Of a DNA stretch of 24,465 nt, positions 12,535 through 21,041 are shown piece after piece (the stretch's first letter is position 1; each line of letters starts with the position of its first letter). Location: assembly GCA_947382415.1 (NCBI GenBank), contig CANCYO010000043.1:1-24465 (forward strand). Direction: 5' to 3'. Source of the stretch: an uncultured Lachnospiraceae bacterium (lineage in GTDB: Bacteria > Bacillota > Clostridia > Lachnospirales > Lachnospiraceae). A model generated the notes under the pieces. That model made no database searches. It was not told the DNA's origin and saw only the letters and a list, made by a program, of their open reading frames with translations. Made by a program: the position numbers and the translations under genes.

Positions 12535-15500
12535 ATGGCAAAGGAACTGAAAGCAAAAGAGCATAAGAAGAAAGGCAGAAGACTTAAAAAGACAGTCAGA
12601 AAGACGCTGGGGACCATATGCCTGATTTCCGCAATCCTGATTGCGACGATTCCCGTGGAGGGATTAAAGCAGGTGGCTGCAGACGATCCGGTGACCTATA
12701 CCAAGCTGACTGAGGATGATGTAGAGAGATGGGCAAAGGAATTAAACAGCAACAATGTCATTCCCGACCTGCTGGCCAATTATACCGGCGGCAAGATTTA
12801 CAACTCGGGTAATGGTTTCCAGTTTGCCTATGCATCTCCGGCAGGCCAGGCCACAGGAGATGACAGAGTGGCGGTTATCGTGGGTTTCTCCGAGAATGCG
12901 GCGCAGCTCAGCGGAACGCTGCTGGATGGTGTGCTGACGATCCCCAAATCTCTGGACGCCTATCTGAACTATGCCACTACAGACGGTAGCTACAGCTTTG
13001 TAGCGGTTAGTAAGGACGGCGGTTATCTGTTCTATGAGCAGAGCCCTGAGGAGACCATCACTACCTCGGATGGGGACGTGGTGATACCTGCGGTGTATCA
13101 GCCCTGCTATTACAGTGATTTTGACAAATGGGGCAATCTCAGTGACGATGATCTTTATTATTATAATACTTCTGATTCAAAGCCCGATGGCGTGTCGCAG
13201 CCTGTCCGGGTGGGAGATACTGTCGGAGCCGGAACGAACAAGGACGGCAAGATGCGTATCAAGAATGCGCAGGTGCGTTATATAGGCAATCACTATGCGG
13301 AGCTGGACGGAACTACGGGAGATTATGTCATCAAGGGTAAGACCAACTCCTCCAGCAGAATTTTCGGCAACATCAGCAATGTGCATACGCTGCAGATTGG
13401 TGCGGATCTTTATGGTATCGGCAACTATGCGTTTTACGGCTGCAGCAGCCTGCGGTCCATCACCCTGAACAGTCTGCTGGGTTATATCGGTAACTATGCG
13501 TTTGCAGGCTGTAACAATATGACGACGGCGATGCTGCATTCGGACATGAGACTCGATGTCATCGGCGCTCATGCCTTTGAAAACTGCCAAGCGCTCACAT
13601 CCATCACCGTGCCTCACAATGTGAAGATCATCGGCGATGCTGCGTTCAAGGGCTGCGCAGGCGATACCAGCGGCCTGAAGGCAATTGATCTGCGGGGCGG
13701 CGGCAATCCATCCCTGAGACTTCTGGGCTGCGAAATGTTTGTGAATTGTAATAAGCTGGAGTCCGTGACTTTCCCGGGAAGTCTGGAGGAGGATGTGGAC
13801 ATCAGCAATTTCGAGGGATGTCTGTCACTGAAATATATTGCCGTGAGCAGCAAGGCCACGAATATTACGGAAGGCTTTAAGCAGACATTTGGCTATGAGG
13901 AATTCCGGACACAGTATATGCAGAGCGCAGAGGTGCATGGCACCTTCTATTTTGAGGGACCTTCCAGAGAGGATAATCCTTCGGTGCTGCACAATACTGC
14001 CAGAGACAATTATTTTGCCTTCAGTTATCTGGCCGAGGGGACGCTGGAGAGGCAAAATGTTTATGAGCTCACCGTTGAGGCCGGAACAAACCAGAAGGCT
14101 ACTTATCGTGTGAACAATGCAAATGTGCTCATTAGCACAAAGCTGGACGACCGGATTACGACCATCAATCTGCCTGAGTATATCGGTCCTTATTATATCG
14201 CTACCATCGGAGGCGGTGTATTCCAGAATCAATGCTGTCTGGAGCAGCTTAAGATACCGGCTACGGTGCAGTCCATCGAGGCCGATGCATTTTCCGGCTG
14301 CCATCAGTTGGAGTATGTGTTGTTTGAAAATCCGACGAATCTTAAGATTGCGGACGGAGCTTTCCAGACCCAGAAAGTTACGCATCAGAGCTGGTGTACT
14401 TCTCCGAGTCTTCCCAGAGAGCCCAGACTGACCTTTGTGGGGCCTGTCTCTACGGAGTCGGAGCCTTTCCGCTATGCGATGTCGCCTGCAAACAGGATCA
14501 GTGTGGGAGACCAGCAGGAGACTTACATTACTTATTTCAGCGGTTGGCCTAATTGCCTCACGGTACAGTACAATCCCAAGACCGGCAAGAATGAGCTGAC
14601 AGATTATCTGACCCTGAAGGATCTGCTGACTCCCAGCAGCTCTGTTGTAGGAGAGGTATATTCCAATATTGACTCGGAACTGTATGATAAGTATATGGAA
14701 GCCATGAGCGGAGCTTATGACAAATTTGCTTTGGATAACGGTCCGGGGAACGCAACCTCTTATGAGGAGGAGATCTGGAACGCAGTGCTGAATATCAATC
14801 TGCCCTATGGCATCGAGGGTATTCAGGCCGGTCTGTTTAAGGCTAAGGAAGTGGACAGCGGAGAGGCGGCATCCGCCTATTTCGCAGTAGATGACGGTAC
14901 TCATTATAAGACTTTGACGGCTTACGGCCTGAAGGAAGTGGCAGGGGACGAGGACCTTGAAGACGGGGAAGATACAGGCTGTTTTGCCAACTGTATCACA
15001 TTTGGCAGAATAGAATTGTTCGGCGATACGGAGAGCATTGGCGATTACGCTTTCAAAGGGTGTACGCGCCTGCAGAGCGTGACCCTTCCCACCACTGTAA
15101 CACAGATGGGTAAGATTCCCTTCACCGGTTGTGAGAAGCTTGCAAATGTGAATTTCCAGGGCAGCGAATACTTCACCTGTGACAATTCCATCATATATCG
15201 TCTGGATACTTCCGGCAACAAATATGCCATTGTAGAGTATCTGGAAGGGCGTACTTCCTCCAGCATCACGGCTACGGAGGTGTCCGGTGTGAAAGAGATC
15301 GCGGAGGAGGCCTTCGCGCATACGAAAGTGGCTTTTGTGGATCTGAGCAGCACTGAGGTGGCCAGAATCCCGGAGAGAGCTTTTGCGGACTGTGATAAGC
15401 TCATACAGGTGATCCTGCCTAACTCCGTGAGATCTGTGGAGAGCGAGGCGTTTACGGGATGTGTCAATATGCAGAGGCTCACGGTTCCCAACCTGAATAC

Positions 15501-17244
15501 CGTTTTCCGTACAGATGCTGTGGATACTTCCGGCCCCAACAGGCCCAACGGACTGGTGTTTGTATGTAATGACGAGAGTCTGGCTTATGAATATGCGGTG
15601 ACCTATGGTTTTGAGACCGATCCCAACGGAGTAGAGGTTTCTTATAAAGTGGTATTCCAGGACTGGGACGGTACTGAACTGAAGGTGGAATATGTGGTGC
15701 AGGGACAGGATGCCACTCCTCCTGCAGATCCTGTCAGGGAAGGTTATGATTTCATCGGCTGGAACAAGGATTACAGAGGCGTGAAGGAAGATCTGCTCAT
15801 CACTGCCATGTATGAGACAGAGGATCCCGATGCCAAGAAAGTGACCGTCACCTTCTATGACGACGATCAGAAGACTGTGCTTTACACCCGCAAAGTGACT
15901 ATCGGCGACAAGGTGGAACTTCCCCCCGATCCGGTGAAGGAAGGCTATATCTTCACGGGCTGGATCGGAGACGTGGATGCGCCCATTACGCAGCCCACTA
16001 ATTTCTACGCGAAGTTTGAAGCGATTGACAACAAATATGTGGTTCAGTTTATCTCTGATGTAAATAACGAAATTTTCAGCAGGCAGCTTGTGGAGCCTGG
16101 CTCGGCGCCCATTGAGGTGAAGCCCCCCGATATAACGGGATACAGATTCTCTGAGTGGAGAATCCCGGGCGTGACCACAAAGCCTATTGTTTTCGCTAAT
16201 CTGGAGATTACGAAAGATACGGATATCTGGGCGCATTATGAGTCCACCAGCAGTAATCCCAGCAATCCGGGCGATCCGGATGACCCGAATAATCCAGACA
16301 ATCCCAACAATCCGGATAAGCCCAACAGGCCCGGATGGGATGTCTCGGGAGGAGATCTGCCCAACACCAAGCTCTATGTGCTGACTGTCAGAAACGGCAG
16401 CGGTTCCGGCGGCTATGTTGCAGGTTCGCAGCCCGTCATTATAGCAAATGACCCGGCAAGCGGACAGGAGTTCAGCCATTGGACCATCGATCCGGCTGAT
16501 ACCAAGATTGCCAGCACGGCATTGTCGGCCACAGTGGTTACCATGCCAAGCAAGAATGTGACCGTGACGGCGCACTATAAAGCGAAATCCGGTTCTTCCA
16601 CGGTGAGCGGCAATACAAACAATAACAATTCCCGGCCCAACAGCAATTCCGGTTCGGTGAGCAATGGTACAACGGTGGTGATCGACAAGAACGGTCTCTC
16701 CAATACCGGTGTGGTTTCCGCGACGGTGAGAGGTTCATCAGATAACTTTACGATCAAGATCACCGAGAGCAGCGCGGCTGCAGAGGCAGCGTTGAAGGCA
16801 CTGCAGGCAGAGTACGGGGATATCAGCAATATCAAATATTTCCCCATGGATATCAGCCTGTATGATTCCACGGGAACCAAGAAGATCACGGATACCACAG
16901 GACTGACTGTCACCATTACCCTTCCTCTGCCGGATTCGCTGATTACTTACGCGGGTAATAACAAGGTAGCAGGCGTGGTGAATGATAAGCTGGATAAACT
17001 CTCAGCCAAATTTACCACCATTGACAAGGTGGCTTGTGTGACATTTACGGCGGAGCATTTCTCTCCTTATGTCATTTATGTGGAAACAAATAATCTGTCC
17101 GCGGGCATCGTGGAAGATTATACGCCCAAGACCGGAGACGGAATTCATCCCAAGTGGTTTTTATCCATTGGTCTGGCATGTGTGGCAGTGGTACTTTTTA
17201 TGAAGAAAGACAGACGCGCTTTACAGAAAGTAAAGGTGGCGTAG
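12535..17244 (+). CDS. Large cell-wall surface protein: BspA-type LRRs, InlB-like repeats, TPKTG sorting signal
   Basis: This 1569-residue exported protein has a Lys/Arg-rich N-terminus and a hydrophobic core at 24-41, with probable cleavage after VAA (about 49). BspA/LRR_5 repeats (I-G-x-x-A-F-x-x-C-x-x-L-x-x-I-x-L-P) occur in blocks at about 282-435, 535-605 and 825-985. Three InlB B-type repeats (pattern V-x-F-x-D, PVxEGYxFxGW, YAKFE) span about 1035-1236, followed by an Asn/Pro/Asp linker (about 1238-1266), a divergent InlB-like repeat (about 1279-1349) and a Ser/Asn linker. The C-terminus has TPKTG (1530-1534), then a hydrophobic segment and a KKDRR tail, which is a sortase signal. LRR/InlB proteins usually act in adhesion or binding; the ligand here is unknown. 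AAGGAG lies 8 bases before the ATG, inside the end of the sortase gene, implying coupling. Confidence 0.93.
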   Translation: MAKELKAKEHKKKGRRLKKTVRKTLGTICLISAILIATIPVEGLKQVAADDPVTYTKLTEDDVERWAKELNSNNVIPDLLANYTGGKIYNSGNGFQFAYASPAGQATGDDRVAVIVGFSENAAQLSGTLLDGVLTIPKSLDAYLNYATTDGSYSFVAVSKDGGYLFYEQSPEETITTSDGDVVIPAVYQPCYYSDFDKWGNLSDDDLYYYNTSDSKPDGVSQPVRVGDTVGAGTNKDGKMRIKNAQVRYIGNHYAELDGTTGDYVIKGKTNSSSRIFGNISNVHTLQIGADLYGIGNYAFYGCSSLRSITLNSLLGYIGNYAFAGCNNMTTAMLHSDMRLDVIGAHAFENCQALTSITVPHNVKIIGDAAFKGCAGDTSGLKAIDLRGGGNPSLRLLGCEMFVNCNKLESVTFPGSLEEDVDISNFEGCLSLKYIAVSSKATNITEGFKQTFGYEEFRTQYMQSAEVHGTFYFEGPSREDNPSVLHNTARDNYFAFSYLAEGTLERQNVYELTVEAGTNQKATYRVNNANVLISTKLDDRITTINLPEYIGPYYIATIGGGVFQNQCCLEQLKIPATVQSIEADAFSGCHQLEYVLFENPTNLKIADGAFQTQKVTHQSWCTSPSLPREPRLTFVGPVSTESEPFRYAMSPANRISVGDQQETYITYFSGWPNCLTVQYNPKTGKNELTDYLTLKDLLTPSSSVVGEVYSNIDSELYDKYMEAMSGAYDKFALDNGPGNATSYEEEIWNAVLNINLPYGIEGIQAGLFKAKEVDSGEAASAYFAVDDGTHYKTLTAYGLKEVAGDEDLEDGEDTGCFANCITFGRIELFGDTESIGDYAFKGCTRLQSVTLPTTVTQMGKIPFTGCEKLANVNFQGSEYFTCDNSIIYRLDTSGNKYAIVEYLEGRTSSSITATEVSGVKEIAEEAFAHTKVAFVDLSSTEVARIPERAFADCDKLIQVILPNSVRSVESEAFTGCVNMQRLTVPNLNTVFRTDAVDTSGPNRPNGLVFVCNDESLAYEYAVTYGFETDPNGVEVSYKVVFQDWDGTELKVEYVVQGQDATPPADPVREGYDFIGWNKDYRGVKEDLLITAMYETEDPDAKKVTVTFYDDDQKTVLYTRKVTIGDKVELPPDPVKEGYIFTGWIGDVDAPITQPTNFYAKFEAIDNKYVVQFISDVNNEIFSRQLVEPGSAPIEVKPPDITGYRFSEWRIPGVTTKPIVFANLEITKDTDIWAHYESTSSNPSNPGDPDDPNNPDNPNNPDKPNRPGWDVSGGDLPNTKLYVLTVRNGSGSGGYVAGSQPVIIANDPASGQEFSHWTIDPADTKIASTALSATVVTMPSKNVTVTAHYKAKSGSSTVSGNTNNNNSRPNSNSGSVSNGTTVVIDKNGLSNTGVVSATVRGSSDNFTIKITESSAAAEAALKALQAEYGDISNIKYFPMDISLYDSTGTKKITDTTGLTVTITLPLPDSLITYAGNNKVAGVVNDKLDKLSAKFTTIDKVACVTFTAEHFSPYVIYVETNNLSAGIVEDYTPKTGDGIHPKWFLSIGLACVAVVLFMKKDRRALQKVKVA

Positions 17245-17257
17245 AGGAAGACAAAGC

Positions 17258-18724
17258 ATGAAGAAAAGACGGTTATTTGGTGCGTTTATGATGATTATGG
17301 CACTTATCGTTATGCTGCTTCCTGCGGCGGAGGCAGATGCGGAGACATCTGCCTCCGATTTTACCATTAAAAATGGAGTGCTTACAAAGTATAAGGGAAA
17401 AGAGAAGACCGTGTCCGTTCCCAACAAGACGGTGACAGCTATTGGCGCCAGCGCTTTTGAGGGGAACACAGTGGTGGAGAAGGTCATTCTGCCCAACTCT
17501 GTGACCCAGATCGACGCCTATGCATTCTGGGGTTGTGAGAATCTGAGGACGGTGACGCTGGGCAGCGGACTCAAATCCGTGGGTGATTTTGCGTTTATTA
17601 ACTGCACTGGTCTGGAGACCATGACTATCCCCAAGAATGTGCGCAGTATCGGAATACAGGCCTTTGCGTACTGTGAGCGCTTGGAAGATATCACCATTCC
17701 CCCTGAGGTGACAGATATCAGGGAGGATTCCTTTGAGGGAGACTATCTCTTGAATATTCACTGCGAGGAAGGCAGTTATGCGGACAAATATGCCAGGGAC
17801 TTCTATGAGAGGCAGAAGGATATAAGCGTTTACCCCGATCCCAAGCAGGAGGAGCCGTACAATCCCGACGTTCCTCTGGACGGTGTGTATTCCGGCGACA
17901 GTATTCAGAATAACAGTCCCTCACAGGAGATTATCGGTAAAGTGTTTGGCAGCACCAAGGTGGTAGGAAACCGGGCTGTGGTATTGATGCAGAATTCGGA
18001 TCTGCCCGTGTGGGACAGCTCCAGTCAGACCGGGACGGAAGGTAACGGGAGTGAGCCGGAAATGCCGTGGAGAGTATCTGAGCGTACGCATTACCGCGAT
18101 GAAGCCTTTACAGAGGAAACGGTGTCCGCAGATGTCAGGGAGATCGGACGGTTTGCCTATGCCAGAAGCGGCCTGCGGGATATTACCCTGCCTGACGGAT
18201 TGGAAACGATTGAATATGCGGCCTTTTACCATTGCGATTTTCTGAGAGATGTGAAGCTGCCGGAGAGTGTCACGGCGGTGGAGCCCAAGGCTTTTGCCCA
18301 TACGGCGTGGATGGATGGGTTTTTGAATGGAAGAGACCGGACAGAGGGAGATTTCCTGATAAGCGGCGGTGTGCTTGTGGCCTATCGGGGCAGTTCGGAC
18401 GAAGTCCTGATCCCCGACGGTGTGCGGGTTATTGCCGGGGAGGCTTTTGCGGATCACAGTGAGATCAAAAGTCTCAGTGTTCCGGACTCTGTGCAGTATA
18501 TTGACGATAGCGCTTTTTCGGGATGCAGCGTTGAGAAGATCAGCTATGCCGGTAAGGACTTTTCCGACATGTTTGACGACATGTTGATGGAAGAGCAGAT
18601 CAGGCTTGGGGCTATGGACGGTGCGCCGGCAGGCGCGGGCGGAGGAGCGTTTCCTTACGCATGGGCTGTGGCGGCGCTACTTTTTATGGGCGGTTCTGTG
18701 TGTATGCTCTGGAAGGTAAGATAA
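17258..18724 (+). CDS. Second BspA-type LRR surface protein, membrane-anchored
   Basis: This 488-residue protein has a signal peptide (MKKRRLFGAFMMIMALIVML, cleavage near residue 28). LRR_5 repeats at about 63-165 include VILPNSVTQIDAYAFWGCEN, and two further groups lie at about 288-360 and 367-432. An acidic Pro/Ser-rich spacer (about 195-285) separates the first block from the rest. The C-terminus has a Gly/Ala stretch, one hydrophobic helix (about 465-484) and WKVR, with no LPxTG-like motif, so unlike its upstream neighbour it is predicted to be a membrane-anchored protein and not a sortase substrate. The ATG is 13 bases after the previous stop, with AGAGGAAG overlapping that stop, so it is the third gene of the sortase operon. 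It may be a partner or a shorter paralogue of the large LRR protein. Confidence 0.9.
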   Translation: MKKRRLFGAFMMIMALIVMLLPAAEADAETSASDFTIKNGVLTKYKGKEKTVSVPNKTVTAIGASAFEGNTVVEKVILPNSVTQIDAYAFWGCENLRTVTLGSGLKSVGDFAFINCTGLETMTIPKNVRSIGIQAFAYCERLEDITIPPEVTDIREDSFEGDYLLNIHCEEGSYADKYARDFYERQKDISVYPDPKQEEPYNPDVPLDGVYSGDSIQNNSPSQEIIGKVFGSTKVVGNRAVVLMQNSDLPVWDSSSQTGTEGNGSEPEMPWRVSERTHYRDEAFTEETVSADVREIGRFAYARSGLRDITLPDGLETIEYAAFYHCDFLRDVKLPESVTAVEPKAFAHTAWMDGFLNGRDRTEGDFLISGGVLVAYRGSSDEVLIPDGVRVIAGEAFADHSEIKSLSVPDSVQYIDDSAFSGCSVEKISYAGKDFSDMFDDMLMEEQIRLGAMDGAPAGAGGGAFPYAWAVAALLFMGGSVCMLWKVR

Positions 18725-18738
18725 ATTTGGCAAATGTA

Positions 18739-18767
18739 TTGACATATCCTGCATAATTGTATACAAT
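18739..18767 (+). promoter_or_regulatory. Promoter of the citrate synthase-GntR-icd operon
   Basis: TTGACA (18739-18744), exactly 17 bases and TACAAT (18762-18767) predict a start near 18774 and a leader of about 80 bases. The -10 box lies inside the 40-bp palindrome and the -35 box overlaps its left edge. Confidence 0.8.
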
Positions 18768-18781
18768 TATGCAGGATATGT
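18742..18781. promoter_or_regulatory. Perfect 40-bp palindrome, candidate GntR operator
   Basis: The 40 bases read identically on both strands, centred between 18761 and 18762 on the core TTGTATACAA, flanked by CATATCCTGCATAA and its complement. A GntR-family regulator is encoded two genes downstream, and operators of FCD-type GntR proteins are often palindromes with TTGT/ACAA halves around a short centre. Binding would block the promoter. The same sequence could also form a 20-bp RNA hairpin and act as a terminator for the LRR gene, but only three U residues follow. Confidence 0.75.
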
Positions 18782-18818
18782 TTGCGTTATACATATCTGC
18801 ACAAAATTTTCTGAGAGA

Positions 18819-18834
18819 GACGGCTTGAGCCGTC
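18819..18834 (+). other. Small hairpin just before the ribosome site
   Basis: GACGGC-TTGA-GCCGTC forms a 6-bp hairpin directly abutting the AGAGAGG ribosome site (18835-18841) in the operon leader. It may influence translation initiation, or simply be a leader stem. Confidence 0.5.
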
Positions 18835-18853
18835 AGAGAGGATGGTGCTGTAT

Positions 18854-20263
18854 ATGAGAGAGACCACCGCGTTTCAAAATCGTCCGGTGACGATGAATCA
18901 GAAGAATAATCTTCTGGAGATAGAGGAGCATATGTATATTCTGGACGATGTGGAGAAACCCAATGTCTTCCGCAATATGTTTCCCTATTCCGAGATTCCC
19001 AAGATTCCCTTTAACGACAGGATCGTGCCCCATAATATGCCCAGGAATATCTGGATCACGGACACGACTTTCCGCGACGGACAGCAGTCGAGAGCGCCGT
19101 ACTCCACAGAGCAGATCGTGACAATATTTGACTATCTACATAAATTGGGCGGACCAAACGGCATGATCCGTGCCAGTGAATTTTTCCTCTACAGCAAGAA
19201 GGACAGGGATGCCGTCTACAAATGCATGGAGCGGGGATATCAGTTTCCGGAGGTCACGAGCTGGATCCGTGCCAGTAAGGAGGACTTCAAGCTGGTGAAA
19301 GAGATCGGCATGAAGGAGACCGGAATTTTGGTGAGCTGCTCGGATTATCATATTTTCCTGAAGCTGAAGATGACCAGGCGGCAGGCCATGGAGCATTACC
19401 TGAGCGTGATCAGGGAGTGTCTGGAGGAGGGGATCAGTCCAAGATGCCATCTGGAAGATATTACCAGAGCGGATATTTATGGCTATGTGGTACCTTTTTG
19501 TCTGGAGCTGATGAAGCTGATGAAGGAGTATCAGATACCCATCAAGGTGAGGGCCTGCGATACCATGGGCTATGGCGTCAATTATCCCGGGGCGGTTATT
19601 CCCAGGAGTGTGCAGGGTATCATCTATGCCATCCATACCCATGCGGGAGTGCCTCACGAGCTGATTGAGTGGCACGGGCACAATGATTTTTATAAGGCTG
19701 TGGTCAATTCCACCACGGCATGGCTGTATGGCTGTTCCGGCATCAATACCTCCCTGTTCGGGATCGGGGAGAGAACCGGCAATACACCGCTGGAGGCCAT
19801 GGTATTTGAGTATGCGCAGTTAAAGGGCGATCTGAACGGTATGGACACTACGGTCATCACGGAGCTTGCGGAGTATTACGAGAAGGAGATCGGTTATACC
19901 GTGCCCTCCAGAACTCCTTTTGTGGGCAAAAACTTTAATGTGACCAGAGCGGGCATCCACGCGGACGGGCTGCTCAAAAACGAGGAGATTTATAATATAT
20001 TCGATACCGAGAAATTCCTGAACCGTCCGGTGCTGTGCGCCATCTCAAACACTTCCGGACTGGCCGGCATCGCGCACTGGATCAACACCTATTATAAGCT
20101 GAAGGATGACAGGCAGGTGGAGAAGAACAGCGAACTTGTCCGGGAGATGAAAAAGTGGGTGGACGAGGAATACGCCGGCGGCCGTGTGACTGTGCTTACG
20201 GATGAAGAGATTGTGGATTGTCTGAACCGGGTCTGTGAGGAAAAGGGGATCACACTCGGCTGA
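18854..20263 (+). CDS. Probable Re-citrate synthase (isopropylmalate/homocitrate synthase family)
   Basis: This protein of about 469 residues belongs to the HMGL-like TIM-barrel acyltransferases. TDTTFRDGQQS (69-79) is the catalytic Arg-Asp motif, HLEDITRAD lies mid-barrel, and HGHND starting at residue 274 supplies the two metal-binding histidines. GIGERTGNTPLEAM follows, and the last 150 or so residues form an accessory region without the LeuA allosteric domain. It was read as a Re-type citrate synthase (acetyl-CoA plus oxaloacetate to citrate, as described for Clostridium kluyveri) because NADP-isocitrate dehydrogenase lies in the same operon and no leucine genes do. 2-Isopropylmalate, citramalate or homocitrate synthase remain possible. 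AGAGAGG touches the ATG at 18842, so the ATG at 18854, 12 bases further on, is the likelier start. The gap to the regulator is 43 bases. Confidence 0.8.
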   Translation: MRETTAFQNRPVTMNQKNNLLEIEEHMYILDDVEKPNVFRNMFPYSEIPKIPFNDRIVPHNMPRNIWITDTTFRDGQQSRAPYSTEQIVTIFDYLHKLGGPNGMIRASEFFLYSKKDRDAVYKCMERGYQFPEVTSWIRASKEDFKLVKEIGMKETGILVSCSDYHIFLKLKMTRRQAMEHYLSVIRECLEEGISPRCHLEDITRADIYGYVVPFCLELMKLMKEYQIPIKVRACDTMGYGVNYPGAVIPRSVQGIIYAIHTHAGVPHELIEWHGHNDFYKAVVNSTTAWLYGCSGINTSLFGIGERTGNTPLEAMVFEYAQLKGDLNGMDTTVITELAEYYEKEIGYTVPSRTPFVGKNFNVTRAGIHADGLLKNEEIYNIFDTEKFLNRPVLCAISNTSGLAGIAHWINTYYKLKDDRQVEKNSELVREMKKWVDEEYAGGRVTVLTDEEIVDCLNRVCEEKGITLG

Positions 20264-20306
20264 TCCGGACGGGCCGGAGCGCTGATTCAAATAAAAGGAG
20301 ATAAAA

Positions 20307-20999
20307 GTGGCTGATTATGATGTGAAGCAGGAAGTGACGGACAAGTTCTCCCTGCGCGGAAGAGTTTTTCATAAGCTCAGAGAAGATATTCTGAGTGGAA
20401 AATATGAGGAGCATGAAGAGTTGAAAGAGGTGGCCATCGGCGAGGAGCTGGGGGTCAGCAGAACTCCGGTGAGGGAGGCTTTCAGGCAGCTTGAGCTGGA
20501 GGGGCTGATACAGATCATTCCCAACAAGGGCGCTTATGTCACAGGCATCACGGAGAAGGATGTGCGGGATATTTATATGATCCGCTCTCTGCTGGAGGGA
20601 CTGTGCGCCAGATGGGCCACAGAGCATATCACGAAGGAGCAGCTTGAGGAGATGGAGGAGAATGTCTATCTGGCCAAATTCCATGCCCAGAAGGGGCATC
20701 TGGAGCAGTTGGCAGAGCTGGACAATCGCTTTCATGATATCATGTATGACGCCTGTTCCAGCAAACTGCTGGAGCATCAGCTTCGGGATTTTCACCAGTA
20801 TGTGCTGCGGGTGCGCAGAAAGACCTTAAGCAGCGCCAACAGAGGACCCAAGTCCAACGAGGAGCATGAGCAGATTCTGGAGGCCATTAAGTCCGGGGAT
20901 GCGGATCTGGCGGAGAAGCTTGCCAATCAGCATATGATCAACGCTTATGAAAATATGGTTCAGAGCGGGCTCCACGAATTGTTTCAGAAAGATCAATAA
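20307..20999 (+). CDS. GntR-family regulator, FadR/FCD subfamily
   Basis: This 230-residue protein has an N-terminal winged helix (about 18-80), with the recognition helix in LGVSRTPVREAFRQLELEGL and wing residues IIPNKGAYV. The C-terminal all-helical FCD ligand domain (about 85-225) keeps the usual metal/ligand residues: D139 and H143 (DNRFH), H187 (NEEHEQI) and H209 (NQHM). FCD regulators sense carboxylic acids or related metabolites. Lying between a citrate-forming enzyme and isocitrate dehydrogenase, it probably responds to citrate, 2-oxoglutarate or a similar acid, and the 40-bp palindrome at the operon promoter is the obvious autoregulatory target. That is inference. Translation starts at GTG, with AAGGAG (20295-20300) 6 bases upstream. 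Confidence 0.92.
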   Translation: MADYDVKQEVTDKFSLRGRVFHKLREDILSGKYEEHEELKEVAIGEELGVSRTPVREAFRQLELEGLIQIIPNKGAYVTGITEKDVRDIYMIRSLLEGLCARWATEHITKEQLEEMEENVYLAKFHAQKGHLEQLAELDNRFHDIMYDACSSKLLEHQLRDFHQYVLRVRRKTLSSANRGPKSNEEHEQILEAIKSGDADLAEKLANQHMINAYENMVQSGLHELFQKDQ

Positions 21000-21041
21000 A
21001 AATATTATAGAAAAAAATAACATGACGAAAGGATGGATTAC

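Noticed and set aside
13825..16575. A 916-codon open frame on the minus strand inside the large LRR gene
   Set aside because: It lies wholly antisense to a gene with a signal peptide, LRRs and a sorting signal, and its translation shows no domain and a His/Arg/Ile-rich composition typical of a shadow frame.
18600..18724. Sortase signal at the end of the 488-residue LRR protein
   Set aside because: No LPxTG, NPxT or TPKTG-like motif precedes the hydrophobic segment; there is only a Gly/Ala stretch.
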